NCBI GenBank assembly: GCA_026225945.1
Contig: JAMJFZ010001074.1
Span: 2,999,001-3,063,000 of the forward strand
From: Cricetomys ansorgei
Taxonomy: Eukaryota > Chordata > Mammalia > Rodentia > Nesomyidae
Direction: 5' to 3'
Length of the DNA: 64,000 nucleotides
Shown piece by piece: positions 29,131-40,861 of the stretch. A program made the position numbers and the translations under genes. The notes beneath the pieces were generated by a model. That model searched no databases. It was given only the letters and a program-made list of their open reading frames with translations, and was not told the origin of the DNA. Within the stretch, counting starts at the first letter, position 1, and each line of letters begins with the position of its first letter.

Positions 29131-30645
29131 TATTGGAATACTTTCAGCTTTGTTCTTACTACTGCCACCTGCATTTTCAGCATCAATAGAAATAATGGTT
29201 TCTGCTTTGATATTTGTTTATATAGTGTGTACCATTTATTGGTTTACTAAGTAGAACCAACCTTGCCTTTCTGAGATTAAGCTCACTTCATCACAGTACA
29301 TAATCTTAACATACTCCTGAATTCAGATCCTTAACATTTTGCTAAGAAATTGTGCATATATGCATTCATCAAATAAGTTGTTCGATAGTTTTCTTTCTCT
29401 TCTCACCCAACTCCTCTTTCTTTGGTGGAATCTACCTGGTTTTGGTATCATGATGATACGAAGTTCATAGAATGATTTTTGTGGTGTTCACTTTTTATGT
29501 TATGAGCCACATTGAGAAGAACTGGCATGAAACCTTCCTTAAAAACTGGGTAGAATTCACAGTAAAACTGTCTTCCCTTTGAATGGAGGCCTTAAATGAC
29601 AGCTTCAATGATACTGTTTGTAATGGGTAGATGATATGCCTTTAGAAGTTCTTGTATCTCTTCTGGGTTATCTAGACTTTTAGAGTATAAGTCTTCGTAG
29701 TAGTTTCTAGTGATGTTCTGGATTTCATTAGTATTTGTTGTAATTGCACCTTTGGTCTACAATTTATTAATTTCAGTCTTCTCCCTCTTTCCTTTTTCAG
29801 ATTAGCTAAGTCTATCTTTATCGTTATTCATTCTGTCCTTTTCTTTCTCTCTCTCTCTCTTTTAGTTTTTTTGAGACAGTATTTCTTTGCTGTAACTCTA
29901 GCTGTTATAGAACTCACTATGTAGACCAGGCTGGCCTCAAACTCACAGAGATCTGCCTGCCTGTGTCTCCTGCGTATTGGAATTAAAGGCGTGCACCACC
30001 ACCAACTGGCTATAGTTACTTTTTTCAAAGCAATAATTTTTGCTTGGTTGATTTCATATATTGTTCCTATATTCTCAGTTTTATCCCTAATCTTTATTAT
30101 TTCTTGCATCAAGTGTATTTAGGAATAGTTTTTTTGGTTGTTTTTTTAAAGCCTTAAATTGCATCATTAGGCTATTTATTTGATGCCTTTCAAATTAATA
30201 TAAGCTTTTGTTGCTATAAACTACCTCTTAGAATTTTTTAACTGTATCTCAGAGGTTCTCATAAAATTAATTTTCATTTTCATTTGCTCTAGGAAAATAT
30301 TAATTTCTTCTCTGATTTGTTAGATGACCCAAAGTTCATTCAAAAATATGTTAATTAAACTCCGTACACTTCTGTGTTTTCTGTTGTTTATTTTACTGTC
30401 GATTTATAGATTTACTGCATTATAGTCTGATAGAAGACAATAAATCATGTCTATCTCTCTCTCATGTATTTTTTGAGACTTGACTTGTGTCTATTATGTG
30501 ATCAAGTTTGAAAAAGTTCTATGTGCTGCTGATGAAATTGTGTATTCTCTAGGTGTTGGATTAAATATTCTATAGATATTTCTTAAATTCAATTCATCCA
30601 GAATATATTTTAGCTCTGAAATTTCTTTCCCAAACTTTAGGGAAA
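29131..30645 (-). pseudogene. L1 ORF2 remnant (reverse transcriptase region), antisense
   Basis: An ordered antisense match through the L1 ORF2 reverse-transcriptase region: 'tggttttggtatcatgatga', 'atctcttctgggttatctag', 'cctctttcctttttcagat', 'tgtgatcaagtttgaaaaag' and 'tgtattctctaggtgttgga'. Many stops and indels, so inactive. A B1 (29866-30010) is inserted. Relative to 28425-28784, part of ORF2 is deleted. The divergence suits an old mammalian L1. Confidence 0.75.
29866..30010 (-). mobile_element. B1 SINE inserted in L1, antisense
   Basis: It has 'ttttttgagacagtatttct', 'gtagaccaggctggcctcaa', 'actcacagagatctgcctgc' and 'attaaaggcgtgcaccacca' in antisense order. The B1 is 7SL-derived; its position inside L1 ORF2 makes it younger. 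Diverged at several CpG sites. Confidence 0.85.
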
Positions 30646-32424
30646 ATTATTACAGTTAACTCTTTAATATTCACATTTCAACCATCTTTAACGGTAGGAA
30701 TTTAGCAGATTTAATATACTGGGAGAACTGGAAATTGAGTCTAAGAATCTCAGATTGTTGCTTTCCATCATGATCATCACTGGAATACAATACAAAGTGA
30801 TAAATCCACATCTGAAGTATTTCTCAGCTCTGACATTCACTTTCTATGTAAGTTTGTACAGGTGACAGATTATCTGTATTACTTTTTCACATTCCTAAAG
30901 TTGGAATAATAATGCATATTCATAAGGCTAAATATTAATGCATTATTATACAAAACTCTCAGAGCATCAGGTCATCTTTACTTTTTATATTATATTATAC
31001 ATTACATATTTTAGATAATTCTGTATTATAATCTAATCCACACTTAAAAGAATAATCACAACTACTCATAATAATAAGATCTACATATTTTTCAGTGAAG
31101 TGATACACAAGATGATTTTTAATGCATTCAGTTGCCTTACATTTTACATTTTATCAAAAACAAATATCTTCAGGTTTGTTCATAGCAGATTATTTGATCA
31201 AAAAAACAAAAAAGCAAAAACAAAAAACACAGAGCTCCCAACCCCACAAATGTACGAATGAAGGTAAAAATATGACCACAATCATCAAAATACAATTGCT
31301 CTTTGTCAAGGGGCAGCAGTTGAAAAACTCGGTATTTCTTTGGATGTACATATGGTTTTCCTCACAAGGAAAACCACCACGTGACGGTGTGCTGTGAATT
31401 GTATAATTTATTTAAGTGCTGAGGCCACAAGTACAGAAACGTGTCTGTATTTCCGTTCAGGCTTGACTGAACTCAGCGTGTCTTCTGTTGCCCTCTACAC
31501 ATCTCTATCAGCATTTGATAGCAGCCACAGAAGGAAATCCTTAACACTCGTCAGGTAACAAGCATTGTACTCCAGGTCTCCTTGATCATTTGTACTTTAT
31601 AAGGTAGGGAAAGTTGTGATACGCATTGCGTAGTAAGTATTTTTGATTATCAAAATAAAAATATCACTGCCATGCTGAAGATTGGAACAAAAGATCAAGC
31701 AAAGGAAGACAGTGTTTACATAAGGAAGCCGTGCAGTTGCTCAGCAATGAGTTCCAGATGCTGCCACCTCGCAGACCTTGGTTTCCAGGGAGGACGTTGT
31801 GTTTGTGGTACAAGAAACTCAAGAGGATACATTTCCTTTCGTAATGAACCAGTCAATTCCTTCTGTAATTGCAACTTCTAAGAAGATTTACTTACCTGTC
31901 AGGTATGTCAGCTCGCTTATCAGGAGCATGGAGAAGCCAGGTTTGTTGGAGAAACTGGGACATCTCATAGGAATTTGAATGGATGAAAAAAAATTTTTAT
32001 GCAGACTCTATTGCTATTTTAATCTACCAATCAATTTGTTACAGTACAAAGACATGGGAAGTTTTCTATAACCTCAAATACAAGCAGTGTCAAAAGTCAG
32101 ATCTTACCACATAAGTTAAATTTTGAGGGTATTCCTTTAGACCTGAGAAGTTCAGTGGTCTTTGAATTATTAGTTAAGACACATGCCTTTGATGCCCTTA
32201 ATTTTAGAAGAAATTTTCTGCAAATTATATTTTATAATAAATTATATGTATAATATTATGTGTGGTTCTGTTAAAAGGAAGACTTCCTGTTATTAGTTTT
32301 ACCGACATCTTTAGTCATGAAGACTTTACTAAGCAGAAGTGTAAAATTACTGACAATCGAAATACTAATGATGATCCCTGAGCCTTGGGAGAGAGGTTGC
32401 AGGACACATGTTCCCTTTAGAGCT
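30646..32424. other. Unique, partly AT-rich; no gene
   Basis: About 1.8 kb without a confident repeat. An A-rich run lies at 31199-31228. Overlapping frames at 31672-31881 and 31778-31978 give Cys-rich and mixed peptides in different frames, neither recognised. Confidence 0.4.
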
Positions 32425-32555
32425 GTGGATTCAATAGTCTCTTTTTCTCTCTCCTTTGGCCAGTTGTGGGTCTTTGTATTAATCACCATCTACTGCAAAT
32501 AGAAACTTCTCAGATGAGGGTTGAAAGATCCATTGATGTTAAGTGTATTCAAAGA
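32425..32555 (-). mobile_element. Rodent L1 3' region fragment, antisense
   Basis: Phrases 'ggccagttgtgggtctttgt', 'attaatcaccatctactgca' and 'aaacttctcagatgagggtt' match an antisense rodent L1 segment. About 130 bp, non-coding. Confidence 0.5.
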
Positions 32556-33164
32556 GGAACACAGAGAAGCAGGCAGGACCTCTGCTCCTTAGGCAGGTCA
32601 CAAGGGTTTCTGTAGGGGTATATTTTAAATATGCATAGAGGGAAGTCTATTCATCTTTCCTTCTACCTGTGAGCAAACTACTGTCTCACTTTAGTTTCTT
32701 CTTCATACCTCACTTCTGTGATGAATAGCGTGAAGGAGGAGAAAATGGAAAGGAAGTAATTAAGAAAGTCCTCCCGGCATTTGTTTATTGTATGTTGCAT
32801 AAGCCACATTTCAATAGCTAATATTTACATTTACACATTGGGATTCATTAATATGTGGGGAGTTCCACAGGACATGAGAACAAGGACTGTGGAAGTCCTG
32901 ACCTTCTTACCTTAAAGTTATTATATGTGCATTCTGACTGGTTTGAACTTGAATTTAGATTCATTCCTTCTAGGTATAAGCACGTGATACATACATTTGT
33001 ATTTGAAAATGGTCTACATCCATAAATTCCTATACATTATGTTTCAATTCAATCTACCACCCTTCAATTCTTAAGTGTGGAACTTCTGCTAAAGACTGGA
33101 GTCTCACCTACACTGCACAATTGTATTGTCATAAAGCATCTTGCAAGGGTTTGGCAACGTGCAA
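32556..33164. other. Unique stretch, nothing recognised
   Basis: About 600 bp with no repeat family or coding signal. Confidence 0.4.
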
Positions 33165-33290
33165 TCATAGGGGTTATTTTACACTTGAGAAAACTGAGAG
33201 CTGAGGGGAACTATCCTAATGCATAGATATGATAAATGCAAATGAGCTGAACAACCAAGGAACTTTTCTTTTATTCTAGGCTGCTAGGTA
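33165..33290 (+). mobile_element. MIR SINE fragment
   Basis: The core 'ggggttattttacacttgag' then 'aaaactgagagctgagggga' follows MIR (…attttacagatgaggaaactgaggc…). Weak outside this core. MIR is an old tRNA-derived mammalian SINE. Confidence 0.4.
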
Positions 33291-34684
33291 CTTGTGGTTT
33301 CTGTGCTCAGGTGGCCAAAATTATCAATGTGAACTAAGTGAGACTTTCCTCTAATTTATAACTTATAAGTTTAACATTTAACCTTAGACAGTAAATGTGT
33401 GCTTTTGTTCCCCAAAATGAATGAGAGTGAATAGAGGAAGATTTCATAAAGCATGTTTCCTGATAGCCCAAATCGTCATCTAGTTTTCCTGAAAACAATA
33501 ATAGCCTATAGTTAACTTAAGAAATAATTTCTCTGTAAGCCAGACAAATGGAAAGAAAACAGAGATTGGTTGAGCTGGCATTAAGAATGGCATCACCCCT
33601 GGATATCTTTGGCACAATCCTTTCATTTGATAGATAAGAGAAGCAATTAAAATTCATGAGAAGGGACGGAGGCAGGGGGTTATTGAATTATTCCGTCAAT
33701 ATTTTGAAGACAAAGATGGAGAGCAGAGTTCATTTCTTCTGACTCTTAATTACGATTCCTTCTGTGAAACTAGCAAGGTGCGTTGTGGTGCCATGTCTGG
33801 GAGATGATTTGCTTGTCGCATCTCAAGTGTGAGGACCATGTAACAAATGACCTGCCTGCAGGGCGAAAAGGAAGAGGAGAGATCCTTGTTTCCCTTAGAA
33901 AGTGGGCAGCTCTACCCTTCTCATGTTTAAGTTTCCAGATATCATCTATACCCCTTTACCCTCAGCATATAATATTGACATTAAAATTTTTCTTCTTTTA
34001 TATCATTGATATCCCTTTTGTTTCCAAACCCTCAAACCATCTTTCGGGAACCGTAACCCCAAGATTGACTTTTACCTATAACGCAGCATCCAGACTCTTT
34101 TCTTTCATGTTGTTTCAAAAACCACGAAAGTTCTCACACATCTCTTTGCTCTTTTTTCACAAATAAGACTCTGGAATTTTTCTAGAACATGGACAATCCT
34201 TACAGAAATACTAACTTACGTCAGATGGATCTGTATGTCGGTAAATTCTACTTTCACTTTCAAACGCTATAGCTTGGGTAGTTGGCAATGACAGACAAAG
34301 GAGACTGAGCCAGCTATACGGAAAGACATTTAAACAGGTACCCAAAACCTTAGTGCACACACTACTTACATTGCAAGTTATAGCCATCTCTTTTCCTTTA
34401 TATAAACTTCGAACAAGTGAAAGGATTTGATGGCATTCAAATAACAATAATGAAAGACTTTTGTTCAGATCAATATCTGGTTTTAAAATTCGACTTTTAA
34501 ATATGACTTGCTGTCTCTATGATACTCGAATCAAAACTGTGGACGATTATGTAAGTTTTACTCACAGTTTGTGGCATTGTTGCTTCAAACTGTAGAGAAG
34601 CTTGAAATAGGAAGCAGTTTCTCTCTTTCATCAACTCACGCTGCTCTCTCTCTCTCAACTGTCGCGAGCTACAGAGGACACGAA
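33291..34684. other. Unique stretch, no gene
   Basis: About 1.4 kb with no recognised repeats. The frame at 33783-34166 (127 codons) is Phe/Ser/Leu-rich without a domain. CpG density rises towards the right end (tcgcgagc near 34664). Confidence 0.4.
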
Positions 34685-34827
34685 GCTTGCTAAAACATTG
34701 GTGGCTGGGCTTTGCGTCTGAAAGTTTCGGGTTCCTTAGGTCTGGAGAGGACCCTGGAGCTTGAAGTTCTAACAATTTTTCATGTAGGATTGGTCCTGAG
34801 ATCACACAGGTTGAGAGCCACTGATTT
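34685..34827 (-). mobile_element. MER20-like hAT-Charlie element, antisense
   Basis: It ends with 'acaggttgagagccactg', the inverted terminal repeat of MER20/MER5-type hAT elements. On the minus strand 'ccagacctaaggaacccgaa' and 'atgttttagcaagctt' follow the consensus (…ccagacctactgaatcagaa… and …tgttttaacaagcc…). Non-autonomous and ancient. Confidence 0.5.
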
Positions 34828-35689
34828 ATACCTACCAAGATTCCCATTTTTCCCCTTCAATATCGATAAAATCTTAACTAGGAACGAATTTTCACACTAA
34901 CCATTCGACGTGAATCAATTTTGGAGGAAATGACCCCGTACAATTTTACTGTATTTCTCTTTGAAAGAGTGGCTTGATTCAAGTAAACTCTGAGTTCCCA
35001 GTTCCCAGGCAGATCATCCAATGTAGCTGCAGAGACAAGGATACTTGGGAAACTTGATAAAATATTCACACGTGCAATTGATCTCTGTGAATACCAACAA
35101 TCTTCCTTGGAAACCAGTCATGGCTCCAAGGATAGGATTGACACACTGTTTTATAATGTACAAATGATAAATACTGAAAGAAAGAAAGCATCAAACACTG
35201 AAGAGGTTTGTTATTAAGAACTACCTGGGTGGCACTGTTCCCTCAGCCTGCTCCCATCCTGGATGAAGTCAAAGTCACTCTGCGAAGCAGTCAAAATAAA
35301 TATTAGCAAGATAAGAAGGAAGGAAATAACAAGAAAAGATTTATGTAAATAATTGCCATGTCGTGACTTGCAATTTCATTGCTGTTTTTAAGAACTATAG
35401 AAATACTCTCAGCTCTCCTTCCATTACAAAAGAAAAAAAAAAGATTTCTAGTGTAAATATAAATCACCACCATTTACTTCCACAGTGACAGTGTCTACTT
35501 CCACAGCGCAGTTTTGCAGAGATTTACTGTGCTAGACAACTGTTTTAGATCCATGGAAGCTGTTTGGGAGACAGATATGTATAACAGAACTTGAGAAACG
35601 CTTGTATTCACTCCAGTGTGGTCTCTGTGAATACTTTTTTTTTTTCCATGAGACTATTTCCTGGAGGGGAAAAAAATCTGCCTTATAAT
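34828..35689. other. Unique stretch, no gene
   Basis: About 860 bp, repeat-free. It contains 'aatatcgataaaatc' and several isolated CpG near 34860-34945. No coding signal. Confidence 0.4.
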
Positions 35690-36095
35690 AGATTTTAATG
35701 CCTTTTGTTACAGACCTCTTTGCTCAAAGTCTAAAGAAGGAACATCAGCATTCATTGCATTAGGCCTCCCCAGAAAGGCCAGTAACAGCCATTAAAGAAC
35801 TTTATAATTTAAGGTGAACGGGCATGATTATCAGTCTCAACGTGCTAAGTGCCAAAAAAGCATTTTAAACAGGGGAAGACTGACAGGCCTGTCAGTGGTA
35901 ATGCATCTGCATTCACATCTGACCTAAAAGCCCTTTCAACATCTGCAAGGACAAAAGGAAAAAAAATCAGCCAACGAAAGGTTGTCTTGAGATGAAAGAT
36001 TAATGACATAGCAAACTGCCTTGTTCCATCAGGAGAGACTCACAGCCTTACATCTCCACTCCAGTTGCAATCCAGCATCTTTGGAATAAGCTGTT
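35690..36095. other. Candidate conserved noncoding element
   Basis: A 400 bp repeat-free block of balanced composition, poor in simple sequence. It has several homeodomain-like TAAT and octamer-like words, such as 'gtggtaatgcatctgcattc' near 35895 and 'gatgaaagattaatgaca' near 35990. It has no open frame of note. The texture resembles developmental enhancers, but that is an impression; no alignment was possible. Confidence 0.3.
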
Positions 36096-36108
36096 TTCAG
36101 GGTTTTTA

Positions 36109-36110
36109 GG

Positions 36111-36145
<35 letters not shown>
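36109..36145. repeat. (GT)n microsatellite
   Basis: About 16 GT units, ending GTTTGTG. Confidence 0.9.
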
Positions 36146-37284
36146 TGATGTACACATATTTCCCCTTATAAGCTAAAGTCAGTGCAACAGTGCCCAAAAC
36201 AGAACATCACATCTTTGTAACTGCTGTGACTCCCACAGGCTCTGCTTCCCAGATGAAGACTGAACTGTCTGTCAGCATGGACAGACATCTTTGTAAAGAC
36301 GTTAGTGACTTGCTGCCTTCTGATCTGGTTCGGATTCTTAATCTTTTCTTAGCATAAAGGAGAACAGTTTTGTTAGATTGACAATGGTCAGTTTCTTTTT
36401 TACGTTTGGATCCTGAGAGCCCAAAAGATTCTAACTCTGTACTTAATTCTTTTATTCAGTGTACAAGTCTGTACGTAAAATTAGTGCATAGGTCCTGCAA
36501 AGGGATGCACAAACTAGAGCAAGTATGAGAAATGCCTTGCTAATATTAACGCTGCCATCATTGTATCTGTAGTGTGAAATGGATTTTCGAATCTTGATTC
36601 AGAGTTGAAGGAGATCCTGTTAGTGGGTATTACTGCAAAGGTGCTTAAATTAACCAAATTTTAAAAGAAAAGTTTTGAGGCAGTTTTGCAATATTTTACA
36701 GATATGCCTAAGTCCGGTCTCAGCTGCAATTAGCATAGGAAGCCTTCTCTTGAAGCTATTTACAGAATGAAACGTCTGTGGGGGTCAGTAAATTGCATGC
36801 CTTCGAGTCAGTTCCCTCAGGAAGAAGCATCTGTACCTTACTCTGAAATTTCTTGGACATCTCCCATAGAACTATAGAGACTTTCATAAGCAGCATAATG
36901 ACTACGTGTCAGGGAAAGAGTGATACACGGTGAGCCCTCAAAGAAACCAAAGGAGTCTACAAGCTTTCTTTCTTCTGAACACATGTAGCATAAAATTAGC
37001 ACACAAAGACATTTGAAGATAGTCTTTTTTCTTGGGCAGGGGGTGGGCTAAGGTAGATAGCTATTTTCAGCATCATAAGACCACTGTACCCTATTCCATC
37101 TCTATTTGGCTAGCAAAGAGGAAAATTCCATGAAAATATAAAACTATTTTAAATTGCTTTTTTAATGTTGTATGACATACAGTTTACTCTTATATGGCAT
37201 TTGCCGGATAGTATACAAGACAAGTTGAATTTTTAAAAAAATCTAGATTTCATTCCCTTCTAGAGAAAGGTATCTGTTTATTTT
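36146..37284. other. Unique; second possible conserved block at 36540-36860
   Basis: No repeats recognised over 1.1 kb. The part 36540-36860 ('ctgccatcattgtatctgta', 'ggtctcagctgcaattagca', 'cttcgagtcagttccctcag') is repeat-free and balanced, like the 35.7 kb block. Confidence 0.35.
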
Positions 37285-37640
37285 ATGCCTGGGTGTATGT
37301 GTGTGAGTGGAGGCCTGCAGACCTGGCCAGAGACAGAGGAGGCAAGCTGGGAGGGAAGACTGAGATGGTTGAATGGAGAGACCCAGAGGTGGGGACATGG
37401 CAACCGTGAAAGGGAGCACGTCCTTGCCTGGTGGGACCGGTACTCAGGATACCAGATGACTCAGGCCACAGGCCACACCTGAGCCCACCTCACCTGTAAA
37501 CCTGGCCCACTGCAGGGAGGAAACAGACTGGGGGAAGAGACCAAGATGGCCTAGCTGAACTGTTGAGCTCCCCGCTGGATCTGCTGCCAGAATAGCTTCA
37601 AAAAGAAAAATTGCTTTATGGTGTAAAAAGTGAAGAAAGA
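37285..37640. other. G+C-rich segment, unresolved
   Basis: About 350 bp, clearly richer in G and C than its flanks. It carries a purine-rich first half ('agagacagaggaggcaagct') and 'gaccaagatggcctagctga'. It may be an unrecognised rodent retroelement or retrocopy edge. Frames on both strands (37285-37482 +, 37444-37647 -) lack recognisable features. Confidence 0.35.
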
Positions 37641-38318
37641 TGTCCATTTCTTGTTCCTGACCATGAGTTTATGCAGTTTGTAATACATTAAACGTTACCG
37701 GTGCATGACAATGAGTATCAGATGCTTGAGGTAGTATGCCTTGTTCAGTGTTCGCATGCAATAGTTGATACTAATTTTTAACAGTAACAAAGAGTAGATA
37801 CTCAAAGGAAAGAAACATTTTTGAACTCAGTGCAATGAAACTAAAATTTGTTGATGCCTTCCAAAATGTGGCCTCTTTATTTGAGTATTAATTATCCAAA
37901 TATGGAAAGGAAGCCTCCCAGGAAAACCAATGCACTCGCACCTTTACAATGACTTTTCCTCCTCTTTTTTACTCATCCTGATCCTCGCTCATTTCCTGAG
38001 ATTAGATCCCTAAATAGCTTACCTTGCCTATAGTGTCTAGGAAGACAGAGATAAATATTTCCAGTTAGAAATAATTTAGAAGTTGAAAAGCAAAGTAGAG
38101 GTTAGATATATCTTTGGAAACAATTGTTTAAAGGGGAAAAAATATCTCATAGAGTCCAACCCCTAGACCATGAATTACAGGCCGGGAACTACTGCTGAGA
38201 GGGGATTAGCCTTTCCTCTACCCTGGGATGAGCCCCTAATTGGTTATCCAGTGCAAAGCGGTCAGTTCTGAACTCATGTGTACATAACAAAATTAAGCTC
38301 AGCTGGTCATGTTTATGA

Positions 38319-38320
<2 letters not shown>
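37641..38320. other. Unique stretch, no gene
   Basis: About 680 bp with no repeat or coding signal recognised. Confidence 0.4.
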
Positions 38321-38350
<30 letters not shown>

Positions 38351-38530
38351 ATAGCAATAATAACCAAAGCAAAAGAAGCCATAGTTTGAGTGGAAAGGGA
38401 GTGGGATGGGGAGGGGGTGAGTGGGAGGAGTTGAAGGGAAGGAACAAGCGGTGTTAGAGGGAGGAAAGGGAATGGTAGGATGGATTTAATTATATTTTAA
38501 TTAAAAATATGTCAAAAAATGTAAAAGACT
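38321..38530 (+). mobile_element. (GT)n plus rodent L1 3' UTR end
   Basis: A GT array (38321-38349) is followed by 'gaagccatagtttgagtgga', a G-rich purine tract (38395-38470) and 'ggatttaattatattttaat' with an A-rich end. This is the usual 3' UTR and tail of rodent L1. The purine tract contains a possible G-quadruplex at 38403-38425. Confidence 0.55.
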
Positions 38531-39140
38531 AATACTTAAAGTCTTAAGAATGGATGGTAGTAGAAGTGGAAGACTAAAGAAGAAGAGACCTGGGAAGAGA
38601 GACAAGCTACAAGTCGGACCTTGTGGGAGAGCGTCCTTACCAGAGGACATAGACGAAGAGCCAGCAAGATAAGAAACCATAGCATGGAAGTAAAGAAAAC
38701 CGGAAGTGTATGAGAAGAGTCTCCAAGAAGTCCTTTCCACCTACACCAATCAGTGCTGTCTGCTGTCATGCCTTCTGTGGAGGAAAGAGCAAATGTTGAG
38801 AGCAGTGGGGAAAGTAGGAAAAAGGACAAGTGTCACGCGCTGGGCACTGCGGGCTGCAGTGTCTACAGAGAACGATGCACGAGCACATGGCTAGTGCCAG
38901 ATTGTTACCATCTAGGCCGTGGGAAACGCATCCAGTAGATGCTTCTAACTTTGACCTTGGTAGCCTGAACCAAGAGGCACAGTTCACAGTGGGTGTCTGC
39001 AAGTATTTTCTTGAGTATGATTTATGAAATAAAGTGCTAGTTGCCTGGGAAGTTCGTTATCTTCTGTTGATAAAAGAGTGATCTGTGAAACTATTAGTTT
39101 TCGTCTTAAAAAGCACTCATTGCAATCTGATATTTGCAAG
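38531..39140. other. Unresolved segment ending at an AATAAA
   Basis: About 600 bp. Open frames in several registers overlap here. An AATAAA lies at about 39028-39033 ('tttatgaaataaagtgctag'), and a few CpG occur near 38835-38880 and 38920. It might be an unrecognised LTR or a retrocopy end. No domain was recognised. Confidence 0.3.
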
Positions 39141-39144
39141 CATT

Positions 39145-39320
39145 TGTGTGTGTGTGTGTGTGTGTGTGTACATGTCCAATAAAAACACAAGAAGAAGAGT
39201 GGCTGTCATTAAGCATTGAAATTGTTAAAAATACATTAATGTAAAAAAAATCTGGGAGAAGTTGGGGGAGGGAAAAGAATACGATCAAAATATATGAAAA
39301 TTTTTTTCAATAAAAAAAGT
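39145..39320 (+). mobile_element. (TG)n and rodent L1 3' tail
   Basis: A TG array (39145-39168) is followed at 39250-39320 by 'ggggagggaaaagaatacga', 'tcaaaatatatgaaaatttt' and 'caataaaaaaagt'. The latter three match a common rodent L1 3' end with its polyadenylation signal. Confidence 0.5.
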
Positions 39321-40763
39321 AAGTTGAAAAATGCTTTATTTTTCTGGTATGTTTTGCATAGGGCGTGTCTCACTCTTCTGATTAGCAGCAACACTACAGT
39401 ATATTTTAAATAGACACTCAGCTGGATTACATAAATGCTTTGGAAATTTGACTTTGCTGTATGAACTCATATTTACTCAACTTTATGTTAGTTCAAATAA
39501 ATTCAGGCAATAGTGTTTTTGTGTCAAAGCAGTTATCTGCAGAGAGGTAAACACAGAACACACATGTCTCCCTGTTTGTTTAGCTAAACAGATCAAGGCA
39601 GAAAAACTGCACCCCGAAACAGCTTTCCTTGTGCAAAGATTAAAACATATTAGTCCTTATTCTAAGTCTATGGAACATCAGCTACAGATTAATCTTTCCC
39701 TCTATGAGAAGTATGAAAGAAAACTGACAAAACGTAATCCTAAAATTACCTAACTTTGAGCCCTAAGATTGTCTTCACCAGATAATGGGGTGGGCTCACT
39801 TTGTTTAGTTTTCTCATCAATGTCCTTTGTTCAGGCTGCTGAGTATGTCAACTTCCATACAGCCAGCTGGGATGTAGAACACTGGATAGGTTCTGCTAAA
39901 ATGAGCTCGTTTTTCTCTGGTAGAAAGCTGAAATGTTTTCATTTTTTGAGTTTGAAGTGTGAAGAGGGTTTAGTGGAAGTGAAATTCTTCCACAAAAGGC
40001 TTTCATTTGCGCAGGAGACAATGGCACAGCTTTGAACCCTGCTGAGGGTTTAGTCCCTGAGGGTATTGGGAGTCTTCTTAGTTTACTATGCAGGGCACTA
40101 AATCCTTTCCATTAATGGTTTTTAACTCCTCCGGGCTAAAAACTCTTAAGGAAGAGGGGGAGGAGGGGTGAATGGGAAAGAGGGAGGAAGAATCTATCTG
40201 TGTGTGACATTGCTGGTCAAGGAATACAGTGTCCAAGATTTACAGTATATTCTCTGTCTTTTGAATAAACATTTCATTCAAAAGATTACTACAGCATCCA
40301 CATTCTTGAAAATATAGTAATTACTATGGGTATCTAAAAGTATATACATGGAATTTTGCAGTTTTTCTGTGTGAAAACAGCCCCGCTTTCAAAAACAACA
40401 CGAGTGACAGGAGGGCTGGCTGTTGTGATATCCGATGTCCAATAAAGGCAGGAGCCAGTGAGCATCGACGACTAAGGTGACCTCCCTCAAGAAATTGAAA
40501 CATCCAGACATCTGTCTTGCTGACTGGATATTTGAGGAGGTGAAGAAGTTTTAAAAATTTTAAGTTGCAATTGTTAAAGTGTCAATTTTCTTTTTCTGCA
40601 CTTTTTCCCAATTTATGTAATGAAAAGAGAATCTAAAAGGGTCCAGCTAGAAAATTAGAAAGCATAAACCAAATTGTTTTTTTTTTCCTATAATTTTCAA
40701 ATACCATTAATTTGGAACAGATTATTTCCAATCGTCTGAATAAACAATATTTTTACATTAGTA
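39321..40763. other. Unique stretch, no gene
   Basis: About 1.4 kb without recognised repeats. The frame 39769-40035 (88 codons) has no recognisable domain. Some parts (39530-39700, 40340-40480) are repeat-free and could be conserved. Confidence 0.4.
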
Positions 40764-40861
40764 CCATGTCTCACTGTATAGTCCAGTTGGCCTCAAACTC
40801 CAATTTCTCCTACCTCAGCCTGCTGAGTGCTTAGATTACAGGCATGCACCATCATACCCAG
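40764..40861 (-). mobile_element. Old B1-like (7SL) SINE fragment, antisense
   Basis: It reads 'tgtatagtccagttggcctc', 'aaactccaatttctcctacc', 'gctgagtgcttagattacag' and 'gcatgcaccatcatacccag', an antisense B1/proto-B1 copy truncated at one end. Confidence 0.65.

Noticed and set aside
29828..30112. 94-codon antisense frame with a B1-like centre
   Set aside because: It is B1 plus L1 antisense sequence, not a gene.
33783..34166. 127-codon plus-strand frame
   Set aside because: Composition is Phe/Ser/Leu-rich with no recognisable domain, and no neighbouring exon supports it.
34497..34847. 116-codon antisense frame
   Set aside because: It overlaps a MER20-like hAT element and has no domain or codon signal.
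34660..34950. Possible CpG island
   Set aside because: CpG are scattered and base composition is not G+C-rich; far below island criteria by eye.
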